A stretch of 9,661 nucleotides of DNA from an uncultured Lachnospiraceae bacterium (lineage in GTDB: Bacteria; Bacillota_A; Clostridia; Lachnospirales; Lachnospiraceae): NCBI GenBank assembly GCA_910588595.1, contig CAJUQU010000140.1, positions 1 through 9,661 on the forward strand, written 5' to 3'. Under the pieces are notes generated by a model. That model saw only the letters and a program-made list of their open reading frames with translations. It was not told the DNA's origin and did no database searches. The translations under genes were made by a program, and so were the position numbers. This document shows, piece after piece, positions 1 through 6,027 of this stretch (positions are counted from its first letter, which is position 1; every line of letters starts with the position of its first letter).

Positions 1-17
1 CGCTGCGCCATGCTTTT

Positions 18-98
18 TTATCGTTTCAACAATTTTTCTATGTAGGATTTTCTTCGAGCGTTCCGCTCCATAATAAGGCGCATGGTGGGCTTTATCAT
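18..98 (-). CDS. 26-codon ORF overlapping the kinase stop codon (doubtful)
   Basis: A minus-strand ATG shares ATGA with the stop codon of the histidine kinase, the same overlap style as the two real gene pairs of this module. The ORF reads MIKPTMRLIMERNARRKS and ends 26 residues in. It is very basic, has no hydrophobic segment and resembles nothing I recognise. No clear ribosome binding site is present, so any translation would depend on coupling to the kinase. A second minus-strand frame stays open to the window edge (ending TIKKHGAA), so this stretch may instead be the end of a different, cut-off gene. It is listed because of the overlap only. Confidence 0.15.
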   Translation of the reverse strand: MIKPTMRLIMERNARRKSYIEKLLKR

Positions 99-1381
99 GG
101 ACTTTTGAATGGTGCTGTCGGGGTTAGATCGATCCGGCAGACAAATCCCCCCTTTTCATCGTTCAAGAACCGCAGCTGCCAGCGATGGAACAGCGCGATC
201 TGGCGCACCACCCGGATACCGAGTCCATGCTCTGGCAGTTTTTCCAGCTTCATGGAACTTCTGAAATAGTTGAGCTGCTCCCTGCTGACGCCGCATCCGG
301 TATCCGATATCTCCAGCACGATCCGCTTGAAGATCCACAGCCTGCGGGTTGTCAGGCTTACTGTGATCCCGCAGCCCTGCGGATTGTGGTTTATCGCGTT
401 GTTGAGCAGATTCTCGACCAGCCGCATGACCAGCTCCCGGTCTCCCTTGATATAAAGCTGCTCGAGCGCTTCCGGAATAATGACACTGATGTCATATTTT
501 TCATCAATTCCCCTGTTGATCACTCCGCAGACGGACTCTCTGAGCAGTGCGGGCAGCAGCACGCTCTCCCGCTGCCAGACCCCCATCCCATAGGCAAGTT
601 TGTTGGAGGTATTCAGGTTTGTGACCAGCGTCCTGATGCGCAGCGCCTGCTGCTCGATCAACTGTGCTTTCTTTTCGACATGCCCTGCAATGGTTCCTCC
701 CTCCACGCCTTCAAAACCGTTTTGGGCAGAGTGCAGCAGCTCATCTGCATAGCCGAGCACCAGCGAGAGCGGCGTGCGGATATCGTGTGATACTCCTGCG
801 ATCCACGATGTTCTCTGCTTCTCACGCCTGCGCGCACCACGCCTTATGATCAGGGACGGTCCGATCAGCAGCACGGCGATATTCACGACCAGCAGGATCG
901 GGATCAGCGCAAAGAGCATCTCCACCGTACTGATCTGAAAGGACAGGTGATATTTCCACACAGTCTGTCTGGGCAGTCCCGCCACCAGGACCGCATCGTC
1001 CAGTATGTGTGTGTAGACCGGGTAATCATTCAGATAATACCGCGAAAACCGGACGATATCCCCCGGTGTGAAATGTCCGGGCACATCGTCCGGCAGCTGA
1101 TAGCTCCAGACCACATCGCCCGCATCATCCAGCACAAAGGCAAATCCATGGAAAACATCGATCGCTTCCGTTCCCTGCCGCGACATACTGTACTGCGCCT
1201 CCCCGTCCTCATTGACCGTCCTGCTGATCTCTCCGGAAAGGTACTCCGGGGATAATTTTGTCATCCCTGCCTCGGATCTCATACCAAAAAAAGTGATGAC
1301 AAGAAGATCCGCAACCAGCATCACAGCGAGCATAATGTTTGTCCAGACAAAGACTTTCACAAAATTTTCTAAACTTCTCAT
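95..1381 (-). CDS. Membrane sensor histidine kinase, lantibiotic-responsive type
   Basis: This 428-residue kinase probably senses an extracellular antimicrobial peptide or envelope stress and phosphorylates the response regulator encoded just upstream. Visible layout: membrane helix at about 11-34, an outside domain of about 115 residues, a second helix at about 155-179, a basic stretch RRGARRREKQR, an H-box SHDIRTP with the phospho-accepting His199, an N-box around ENLLNNAINH (324-332), a G1 box DTGCG (360-364) and a G2 box HGLGI (385-389). All catalytic parts are present. The start ATG overlaps the regulator stop by ATGA and lacks a strong Shine-Dalgarno, so translation is probably coupled. 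The architecture resembles the SpaK/CprK-like kinases linked to lantibiotic transporters. Assignment to that group rests on the adjacent ABC genes; the ligand is unknown. Confidence 0.9.
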   Translation of the reverse strand: MRSLENFVKVFVWTNIMLAVMLVADLLVITFFGMRSEAGMTKLSPEYLSGEISRTVNEDGEAQYSMSRQGTEAIDVFHGFAFVLDDAGDVVWSYQLPDDVPGHFTPGDIVRFSRYYLNDYPVYTHILDDAVLVAGLPRQTVWKYHLSFQISTVEMLFALIPILLVVNIAVLLIGPSLIIRRGARRREKQRTSWIAGVSHDIRTPLSLVLGYADELLHSAQNGFEGVEGGTIAGHVEKKAQLIEQQALRIRTLVTNLNTSNKLAYGMGVWQRESVLLPALLRESVCGVINRGIDEKYDISVIIPEALEQLYIKGDRELVMRLVENLLNNAINHNPQGCGITVSLTTRRLWIFKRIVLEISDTGCGVSREQLNYFRSSMKLEKLPEHGLGIRVVRQIALFHRWQLRFLNDEKGGFVCRIDLTPTAPFKSP

Positions 1382-2073
1382 ATGATCTTATACCCCAATC
1401 CTCTGACAGTCAGCAGATGCTCTGGCTTTGACGGATTGTCCTCCAATTTTTCCCGCAGGTGCCTGATATGCACCATGAGCGAATTTTCATAACCATAACT
1501 GCCGTCGGGCCACAGCGTATCGCACAGGATATTGATGGAGAGGATCCGCCCCCTGTTTTCACACAGTTTCCTTAACAGAACATACTCCTTTGCCGTGAGC
1601 GCGTAGTCCTCCCCGTCCGCGCTGATCGTCCCCGCACCCCAGTCGATCAGCGCCTTCCCGATCCTGTCCGTCCCCGCCGTGTCATCGATCTGGTACGTTC
1701 TTTTGAGTACCGCCCGCACCCGCAGCATCAGCTCCTCCGGCAGAAAGGGCTTTGTGACGTAATCGTCCGCGCCGACAGAAAGCCCCCGCAGCCTCGCCTG
1801 ATCCTCGTCCCGCGCTGACAGAAAGATCACCGGCAGCCCGCCTCCGCTCACCTTCCTGATCCGTTCAAACAATGCAAAACCGTCCCCATCCGGCAGCATC
1901 ACGTCCAGAATCGCAAGATGATACTCCTTTTCCATCGTCAGCTTCACCGCACTGCTGCAGTCCGCAGCCATATCTATGTACTGGTAGCCTTCCTTGCTCA
2001 ACAGATTTCCGACCATATCCAGAAGTGCGGCTTCATCGTCCACCAGCAGGATCCTGCACTCACATAATTTCAT
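1378..2073 (-). CDS. OmpR/PhoB-family response regulator
   Basis: A 231-residue regulator partnered with the adjacent kinase. The receiver domain (about 1-122) shows the acidic pair Asp12-Asp13, phospho-acceptor Asp57 in ILDVMLPD, Ser86 in FLSA and Lys108 in TKPF. A winged-helix DNA-binding domain follows at about 135-231, ending in VRGLGYKI, the usual OmpR-family C-terminus. The start chosen is the ATG at 2073: GGAGG lies 5 nt upstream, whereas the in-frame ATG at 2085 contains that GGAGG within its own first codons and has no site of its own. It is probably a regulator of the divergent ABC transporter. Its predicted leader is unusually long and structured. The family call is firm; the target genes are inferred from position. 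Confidence 0.93.
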   Translation of the reverse strand: MKLCECRILLVDDEAALLDMVGNLLSKEGYQYIDMAADCSSAVKLTMEKEYHLAILDVMLPDGDGFALFERIRKVSGGGLPVIFLSARDEDQARLRGLSVGADDYVTKPFLPEELMLRVRAVLKRTYQIDDTAGTDRIGKALIDWGAGTISADGEDYALTAKEYVLLRKLCENRGRILSINILCDTLWPDGSYGYENSLMVHIRHLREKLEDNPSKPEHLLTVRGLGYKII

Positions 2074-2110
2074 ACCAACCTCCATGATTCCGCGCTGCGG
2101 AATCTCAAAT
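2067..2110 (-). repeat. Leader repeat unit 3, carrying the real ribosome binding site
   Basis: Read on the minus strand, the unit is ATTTGA, a perfect 8-bp hairpin (GATTCCGC, loop AGC, GCGGAATC), then ATGGAGGTTGGTATGAAAT. The box contains the GGAGG and the ATG start codon of the response regulator. Two related units lie upstream with different stem sequences but similar flanking boxes. Confidence 0.6.
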
Positions 2111-2146
2111 CAATGCGGAGAATGCCCGTACTTTGGGCATTCTCTT

Positions 2147-2212
2147 GTGTGAGACTTAGAACTTCTTCACGAAGCAGCCTTTGCTGCGAGTGATTAGAAG
2201 TTCTTCTCACAC
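2147..2212. repeat. 66-nt compound inverted repeat
   Basis: The two ends GTGTGAGA (2147-2154) and TCTCACAC (2205-2212) are perfectly complementary. Inside them AGAACTTCT (2158-2166) pairs with AGAAGTTCT (2196-2204), TCAC (2167-2170) with GTGA (2190-2193), and GCAGC (2174-2178) with GCTGC (2183-2187), closing on a CTTT loop. Only short asymmetric bulges interrupt the stem. It could fold in RNA from either strand. Confidence 0.7.
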
Positions 2213-2248
2213 TAACTCCCATTTGCCTGCTTCAGCAGGCGTACAAAT
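2204..2248 (-). repeat. Leader repeat unit 2
   Basis: On the minus strand this reads ATTTG, TACG, a hairpin CCTGC-TGAA-GCAGG, CAA, then ATGGGAGTTAGTGTGAGAA. The ATTTG and CAAAT also pair, extending the stem around a TACG bulge. The box aligns with the real start region of the regulator (ATGGAGGTTGGTATG), with GGGAG in the Shine-Dalgarno place and GTG followed directly by TGA in the start-codon place. Confidence 0.55.
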
Positions 2249-2267
2249 CAGGATGGTGAAATTTTAT

Positions 2268-2308
2268 ATTTCACACTAATCCCCCATGCCGCCCCTGGCG
2301 GCTCAAAT
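2268..2308 (-). repeat. Leader repeat unit 1
   Basis: On the minus strand this reads ATTTGA, a 6-bp hairpin GCCGCC-AGG-GGCGGC, then ATGGGGGATTAGTGTGAAAT. The box matches unit 3 at most positions, including the final TGAAAT, but has GTG-TGA in place of ATG-AAA. The stem sequence is unrelated to those of units 2 and 3 while pairing is kept. Confidence 0.55.
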
Positions 2309-2312
2309 AGAA

Positions 2313-2341
2313 GTGAAAAACGCAGTCTTTTGCGTTTTTCC
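2313..2341. terminator. Hairpin with T-run, possible attenuator or terminator
   Basis: GAAAAACGCA (2315-2324) and TGCGTTTTTC (2331-2340) form a 10-bp stem around a six-base loop, with five Ts in the 3' arm on either strand. On the minus strand it would be the first large hairpin after the predicted transcription start. The GC part of the stem is only about four pairs, so it is weak as an intrinsic terminator. Confidence 0.3.
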
Positions 2342-2396
2342 TGTGTCACACAGCTTTCCGTTTTGCCATCGGTCTTTTGTCACCTGCAATACACTT

Positions 2397-2425
2397 ATTA
2401 TAACTGATATTTCGCGAAAAGTGCA
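2397..2425 (-). promoter_or_regulatory. Predicted promoter of the regulator-kinase operon
   Basis: A perfect TATAAT (2402-2397, minus strand) lies 17 bp downstream of TGCACT (2425-2420), a poor -35 element. The spacer contains the palindrome TTCGCGAA (2411-2418). A good -10 with a poor -35 suits a weak or activator-dependent promoter, possibly autoregulated by the two-component system. Confidence 0.5.
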
Positions 2426-2442
2426 GTTTTTCTCATGGATTT

Positions 2443-2482
2443 AAAGTAAATATAAGGTAAACATCATACTCCCTTAAAGTAA
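2443..2482 (+). promoter_or_regulatory. Candidate operator: three half-sites in 11-bp phase
   Basis: AAAGTAAATAT (2443-2453) is followed directly by AAGGTAAACAT (2454-2464), matching at nine of eleven positions. A third copy, AAAGTAA (2476-2482), begins 22 bp after the second. Direct repeats spaced by one helical turn are the usual target form for OmpR-family dimers. They sit just upstream of a possible -10 TATCCT (2489-2494) that lacks a recognisable -35, as expected for an activated transporter promoter. Confidence 0.5.
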
Positions 2483-2514
2483 TCCTCCTATCCTTTATCT
2501 CACAGACAAAACAA

Positions 2515-2566
2515 CCGCGCCGCCGACACACCGTTTTCGAGACACATTTTCTGTGCAGCGGCGCGG
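2515..2566 (+). promoter_or_regulatory. GC-rich hairpin in the transporter 5' leader
   Basis: CCGCGCCGC (2515-2523) pairs perfectly with GCGGCGCGG (2558-2566). The 34-nt loop holds a smaller CACA/TGTG stem at 2543-2555. The 3' arm ends seven bases before the AAGGAGG at 2574-2580. There is no T-run, so it is not an intrinsic terminator. It may stabilise the mRNA 5' end or affect translation. Confidence 0.5.
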
Positions 2567-2587
2567 CATGAACAAGGAGGAACTTAT

Positions 2588-3316
2588 ATGAACGCAAACA
2601 TCATCGAAACCAACGGTCTGACCAAAAGCACCGGCAGTCAGATGCGGGTGGACCACATCGACCTGCGCGTCCCGGAGGGCTGTGTCTACGGATTTTTGGG
2701 TCCGAACGGCGCCGGCAAGACCACCACGCTGAAACTGCTGCTCGGACTGCTGAAACCGACTGCGGGCACGATCACTTTCTTCGGTCAGAAAATGACGGCT
2801 GCAAACAGGCTTTCCATACTGAGGCACACGGGAAGCCTGATCGAGAGCCCGAGCTTTTACGGGCATCTCACCGGACTGGAAAATCTCCAGATCACCGCAA
2901 AGCTGAAAAAGACGCCCGCCAGCGAGATCACGCATGTCCTCCAGACGGTGCGCCTGTATGAACAGCGGGACAAAAAAGTCCGGCAGTACTCCCTCGGCAT
3001 GAAGCAGCGTCTCGGCATCGCCACGGCACTGCTCGGAAGTCCGCGCGTGCTGATACTCGACGAGCCGACAAACGGTCTCGATCCGGCGGGGATCCAGGAA
3101 ATCCGTGAATTTATCCGCGAACTGCCGATCATTCGCCAGATGACTGTCATCGTGTCGAGTCATCTGCTGGGCGAGATAGAACAGATGGCGGACATGGTTG
3201 GCATCATCAATCACGGCGAACTTATTTTTCAGGATTCACTGGCAGCACTTGAAACCAGGGGCGAAAGTCTGGAAGACGCGTTCCTCAACATGACGGGAGG
3301 CGGTGAGAGTCTATGA
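2588..3316 (+). CDS. Lantibiotic-type ABC transporter ATP-binding protein
   Basis: This 242-residue cytoplasmic ATPase should power the adjacent permease, removing peptide antibiotics from the membrane or protecting the cell from them. Motifs: Walker A GPNGAGKT (38-45), the Q-loop region SLIESPSFY with Glu86 where most ABC ATPases have Gln, signature YSLGMKQ (134-140), Walker B VLILDE (154-159), D-loop GLDPAG (163-168) and switch His192 in SSHLLGE. The Glu variant, called the E-loop, is described for LanF-type lantibiotic-immunity and BcrA-like ATPases. AAGGAGG lies seven bases before the ATG. The last codon overlaps the permease start by ATGA, so the two are co-translated. All catalytic motifs are intact. 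The family is firm; the transported compound is unknown. Confidence 0.93.
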   Translation: MNANIIETNGLTKSTGSQMRVDHIDLRVPEGCVYGFLGPNGAGKTTTLKLLLGLLKPTAGTITFFGQKMTAANRLSILRHTGSLIESPSFYGHLTGLENLQITAKLKKTPASEITHVLQTVRLYEQRDKKVRQYSLGMKQRLGIATALLGSPRVLILDEPTNGLDPAGIQEIREFIRELPIIRQMTVIVSSHLLGEIEQMADMVGIINHGELIFQDSLAALETRGESLEDAFLNMTGGGESL

Positions 3317-4866
3317 TCTATGATCTTTCTCTGGAATTGCAAAAGACAAAACGGCGCGGCATCTGGCTCATACCCGTAACGCTTTTGCTGATCATCACAG
3401 CGTGGGCAGGGTACAGCATGAACGATGAGCGCTTTCTTGAATACGGCTGGCTGGTGGCGCTGTTTAACGCGCCTCTCTTAAACGCGATCCTGATCCCCAC
3501 TGCCATCGCTGTCCTCGCGAGCAGGGTCATCGATCTGGAACACAGAGGAAATACCTGGAAAATGCTTGAGACACTGCAGAGCCGGTTCGATATCTACATC
3601 GCAAAAGTGCTGTACGGATTCTTCGCGGTTCTCATCTTTTCCTTCTTTGAAATGGCTGGATTTCTGGTCATGGGCTATGTCATCGGGTTCAAGGGAGATC
3701 CGGATCTATGGGCTTACGGGCTGTTTTTTGTGCAGACCTTGGCGATATCCTTCAATCTTTATCTGCTGCAGATGATCATCTCCCTGATCTTTTCCAACCA
3801 GGCGGTCGCACTGTGCACCGGTCTGTGCGGCAGCATGGCAGGGCTTTTCCTGATGTATGTACCGCAGTGGCGCACACTCAGAAATCTTGTCCCCTGGGGG
3901 CACTTCGGCGCATCCATGTTTGTCGCTATGGACGCTGCGGGCAACCGCGTCGATGGATTTCATTACATGAACCCGGATAACGGAGTACTCTTTTTTATCG
4001 CAGGGTGGTTTTTCCTGCTGATGACGGGCGGCTGGTTTCTCTTTCAGAATATGGACACAGACGGCTATCATTTTCGTCTGAAACGACATGGCAGTGCAGA
4101 TGCTGCAGTCCCTGCAAACACTCCTCTGTCCCGCAAGCGCATCAGGATCCCCCGCATGCCTGTCGAGCTGATCAAGATCAGGCGCGCACCGGTATGGATC
4201 GCCTTTCTCATCCTGCCGCTGATCTCTGCGCTGATCGGAACCGCAAACTACCAGAATAACCTTGCGTACCTGAAAAGTACATGGTATTCTCTCTGGACAC
4301 AGCACTCCCTGTTTTTCTGCTACTTTTTCATGCCGCCGCTCATCGGTGTCTACGCAAGTTATCTGTGGCGGCTCGAACACAGCGGCTCGAACTGGAACAT
4401 GGTGCTGGTCAGCCTCCCGGCGTGGCGGCTTGTGTTCAGCAAGATCGCAGTGTGCTCTGCCGTCACGCTTATCACACTGGTCTGGCTGTGCTTCCTCTAT
4501 ATCCTGTGCGGGCTACATGTCGGACTCACAGCACCCATTCCCGGAGAGCTCGCAGAGTGGATCGCCTGCGGCGTCCTCGGCGGCACAGCCGTATGTGCGG
4601 CACAGTGCTTCCTGTCCCTCGTGATCAGAAGTTTCGCGATCCCCATCGGCATCGGGCTCCTTGGCGGATTTATCGGGCTGGCTGCCGTCGCATCCGATCA
4701 CTGCTATCTCGTTCCCTACTCCCTCATGAGCATGGGAATGCGCGCCAACAATCCCGATCTTTCCGTGGATCTGGCAGCGTTTGTCGGCTGTTCTGTGTTT
4801 TTTGTCGTTCTGTTTTTCATGTTGAGCGTATGGCACATCAAAAGCCATGACGTGAAAACACAATAA
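3313..4866 (+). CDS. Fused double permease of the lantibiotic-type ABC transporter
   Basis: A 517-residue integral membrane protein that partners the ATPase upstream. It is a tandem duplication. Residues 69-100 contain ASRVIDLEHRGNTWKM and residues 348-380 contain ASYLWRLEHSGSNWNM, sharing ASxxxxLEHxGxxWxM. Each half opens with a basic segment then a long hydrophobic helix (LQKTKRRGIWLIP; LIKIRRAPVWIAF), and each has a late YLVPY/LVPWG-like motif. Each half looks like one permease subunit of about 250 residues with roughly six membrane helices. Related systems (LanE and LanG, CprB and CprC) encode the halves as separate genes. A charged linker at about 255-285 joins them. ATG overlaps the ATPase stop; GGAGG lies upstream within that gene. 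Confidence 0.88.
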   Translation: MIYDLSLELQKTKRRGIWLIPVTLLLIITAWAGYSMNDERFLEYGWLVALFNAPLLNAILIPTAIAVLASRVIDLEHRGNTWKMLETLQSRFDIYIAKVLYGFFAVLIFSFFEMAGFLVMGYVIGFKGDPDLWAYGLFFVQTLAISFNLYLLQMIISLIFSNQAVALCTGLCGSMAGLFLMYVPQWRTLRNLVPWGHFGASMFVAMDAAGNRVDGFHYMNPDNGVLFFIAGWFFLLMTGGWFLFQNMDTDGYHFRLKRHGSADAAVPANTPLSRKRIRIPRMPVELIKIRRAPVWIAFLILPLISALIGTANYQNNLAYLKSTWYSLWTQHSLFFCYFFMPPLIGVYASYLWRLEHSGSNWNMVLVSLPAWRLVFSKIAVCSAVTLITLVWLCFLYILCGLHVGLTAPIPGELAEWIACGVLGGTAVCAAQCFLSLVIRSFAIPIGIGLLGGFIGLAAVASDHCYLVPYSLMSMGMRANNPDLSVDLAAFVGCSVFFVVLFFMLSVWHIKSHDVKTQ

Positions 4867-4871
4867 CACTC

Positions 4872-4905
4872 ACAGCGATCCCCATCAGGTGGTTGGGATC
4901 GCTGT
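4872..4905. terminator. Hairpin between convergent genes
   Basis: ACAGCGATCCC (4872-4882) and GGGATCGCTGT (4895-4905) form a perfect 11-bp stem with a 12-base loop. It lies six bases past the permease stop and touches the stop codon of the convergent minus-strand gene. Neither side has a solid T-run (minus: GTGAGTGTTATTGTGTTTT), so terminator function is likely from position but not canonical. Confidence 0.45.
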
Positions 4906-5510
4906 CATGCCCTGGCGTCAAAATGTATCTGCGTATCTTCCGCATCGACCGCCCCTTCGACCGCCAGCGGAATCCCTCTCTTGGCATTTCCCCAGGCTTC
5001 GTTATAGATCGCACACATTTGCGTCTGTCTCGAAGCCTCCGCGCTGGTGGTGTACATCGTCCACCCGTTATTCGAATAAGTCGCCACCATCTCCCCGTTC
5101 TTATCGTAAAATTCTACGTACTCGTTATTGTCAGACGGCAGTTTCTGATATTTCACTTTCCCTTCCAGCAGCGTTGCCACAAAATCGATCGGCTTCCACA
5201 CATTCTGCCTGCTCCTCGAAACAGCCTTCAACCCGGAAGAGATGATCCCCTTTCTGTCCGGCGACACCTCCGATGTGTAACTTTTCATCAGCCTGTTAAA
5301 TCCCTCGGATCTGTTCTGGAACTGCCCCTTGGCAAAATCCTGATAGGCTTGTTCCCTGATCCGCTCCCGATACGCTTCATCGCTGACACCGCTCTTCTGT
5401 CTGGAAAAAACATATGGATCCTTAAAATCCGGCAGCGAGATGCCGCCTATACTTCCTGTTCCCGAAAAAATTCTGTTCTGCAGCGAACCATTGGACAAAT
5501 CAACCTGCAT
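4905..5510 (-). CDS. Unrecognised protein, about 201 residues
   Basis: I do not recognise this protein. It has no signal peptide or membrane segment and looks soluble. It is rich in Ser, Asn, Gln and charged residues, with segments such as YRERIREQAYQDFAKG, VSPDRKGIISSGL, GEMVATYSNNGWTMYTTSAE and QMCAIYNEAWGNAKRG. The ordered mix of conserved-looking Trp, Tyr and Gly residues suggests a real domain. The start chosen is ATG at 5510, with AGGAG about 11 bases upstream. The frame stays open to a GTG at 5648 that has GAGG six bases upstream and would add 46 residues, so the true start is unsettled. The gene is downstream of a toxin-antitoxin pair on the same strand and convergent with the transporter. 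No function is assigned. Confidence 0.7.
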   Translation of the reverse strand: MQVDLSNGSLQNRIFSGTGSIGGISLPDFKDPYVFSRQKSGVSDEAYRERIREQAYQDFAKGQFQNRSEGFNRLMKSYTSEVSPDRKGIISSGLKAVSRSRQNVWKPIDFVATLLEGKVKYQKLPSDNNEYVEFYDKNGEMVATYSNNGWTMYTTSAEASRQTQMCAIYNEAWGNAKRGIPLAVEGAVDAEDTQIHFDARA

Positions 5511-5685
5511 TTTTTCACCCTCTCCTATCGATCGTTTTCCGACTGTCACATTCGATCTTCCACACAATTTCATTTTCTTTTCACTGTCACTTAGTACAGC
5601 ACCTGCTATTTGCACCAGTCCTGCGTTGTCGTCAGTCAACAATGCCACCGCATTGCCTCACCAAACCGGAAGGATTGAAGTAAAT

Positions 5686-6027
5686 TTATCTGTTGATTTT
5701 CTGCATCTTTTTGATAATAGATTGCCAATACATGCGATCTTTCAAGACTCGGATTACCGTAATGTTGGAATCCTCCACAACAAAGAAAATTAAATATGTA
5801 CTGTATGGCTTGAAATAGACGCTTAATCCTTCAATCACATATCCCGTAGCTTCATAACCTTTGGGGAAGGAATCCAATGCCTTGATCGCCTTCTTTATCT
5901 TCCTTGAAAAGTTTTCCGCATATTCCCGATATTTGAAGGTGTCGAGAATATATTTTTTTGTTGATTTAATATCCAAGAGAGCATCTTTGGATATTACGAT
6001 TTTATGTTTCTTTGGTTTATCCGGCAT
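5686..6027 (-). CDS. RelE/ParE-family toxin of a type II toxin-antitoxin system
   Basis: A basic 113-residue protein with the RelE/ParE fold pattern: N-terminal strand KIVISKDALLDI, an amphipathic helical segment, FSRKIKKAIKALDSFPKGY, then strands YVIEGLSVYFKPYSTYLIFFVVE and ITVIRVLKDRMYWQSII. The ending VxRVLxxRxxW is typical of this superfamily. RelE members cleave mRNA on the ribosome and ParE members poison DNA gyrase. The sequence alone does not tell which applies here. The start codon overlaps the stop of the antitoxin gene as TAATG, so translation is coupled, with a GGAGG inside the antitoxin about 16 bases upstream. The length is normal for the family and no damage is visible. Confidence 0.82.
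   Translation of the reverse strand: MPDKPKKHKIVISKDALLDIKSTKKYILDTFKYREYAENFSRKIKKAIKALDSFPKGYEATGYVIEGLSVYFKPYSTYLIFFVVEDSNITVIRVLKDRMYWQSIIKKMQKINR

Larger units (their letters stand above)
2074..2391 (-). promoter_or_regulatory. Long structured 5' leader of the response-regulator mRNA
   Basis: No gene is visible here. If transcription starts just after the TATAAT at 2402-2397, the mRNA has about 315 untranslated nt. Within 2086-2353 I find eight inverted repeats: 2086-2104 (8-bp stem), 2118-2144 (10-bp stem), 2147-2212 (compound, 8+9+4+5 bp), 2221-2248 (5+5 bp with one bulge), 2256-2274 (7 bp), 2288-2302 (6 bp), 2315-2340 (10 bp) and 2341-2353 (6-bp arms around one central base). The first ends directly at the bases that carry the Shine-Dalgarno of the regulator, so folding could control ribosome access. 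This could be a riboregulator, a repeat-derived leader or a protein-binding RNA. Transcription across it is inferred, not seen. Confidence 0.55.

Noticed and set aside
185..790. Plus-strand 201-residue ORF
   Set aside because: It lies wholly antisense to the histidine kinase, which has all kinase motifs. The antisense product has no recognisable domain.
2086..2353. CRISPR array
   Set aside because: The repeated units differ in their stems and have no constant repeat with unique spacers of equal length. No cas gene is present.
2495..3214. Minus-strand 239-residue ORF
   Set aside because: Antisense to the ABC ATPase, whose motifs are complete. It also spans the transporter leader and lacks a credible start.
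3706..4380. Minus-strand 224-residue ORF
   Set aside because: Antisense to the permease. Its length comes from the codon bias of the real gene and it has no domain.
4281..4850. Plus-strand 189-residue ORF in another frame of the permease
   Set aside because: Basic, arginine-rich product typical of a shadow frame; the permease frame shows the duplicated motifs.
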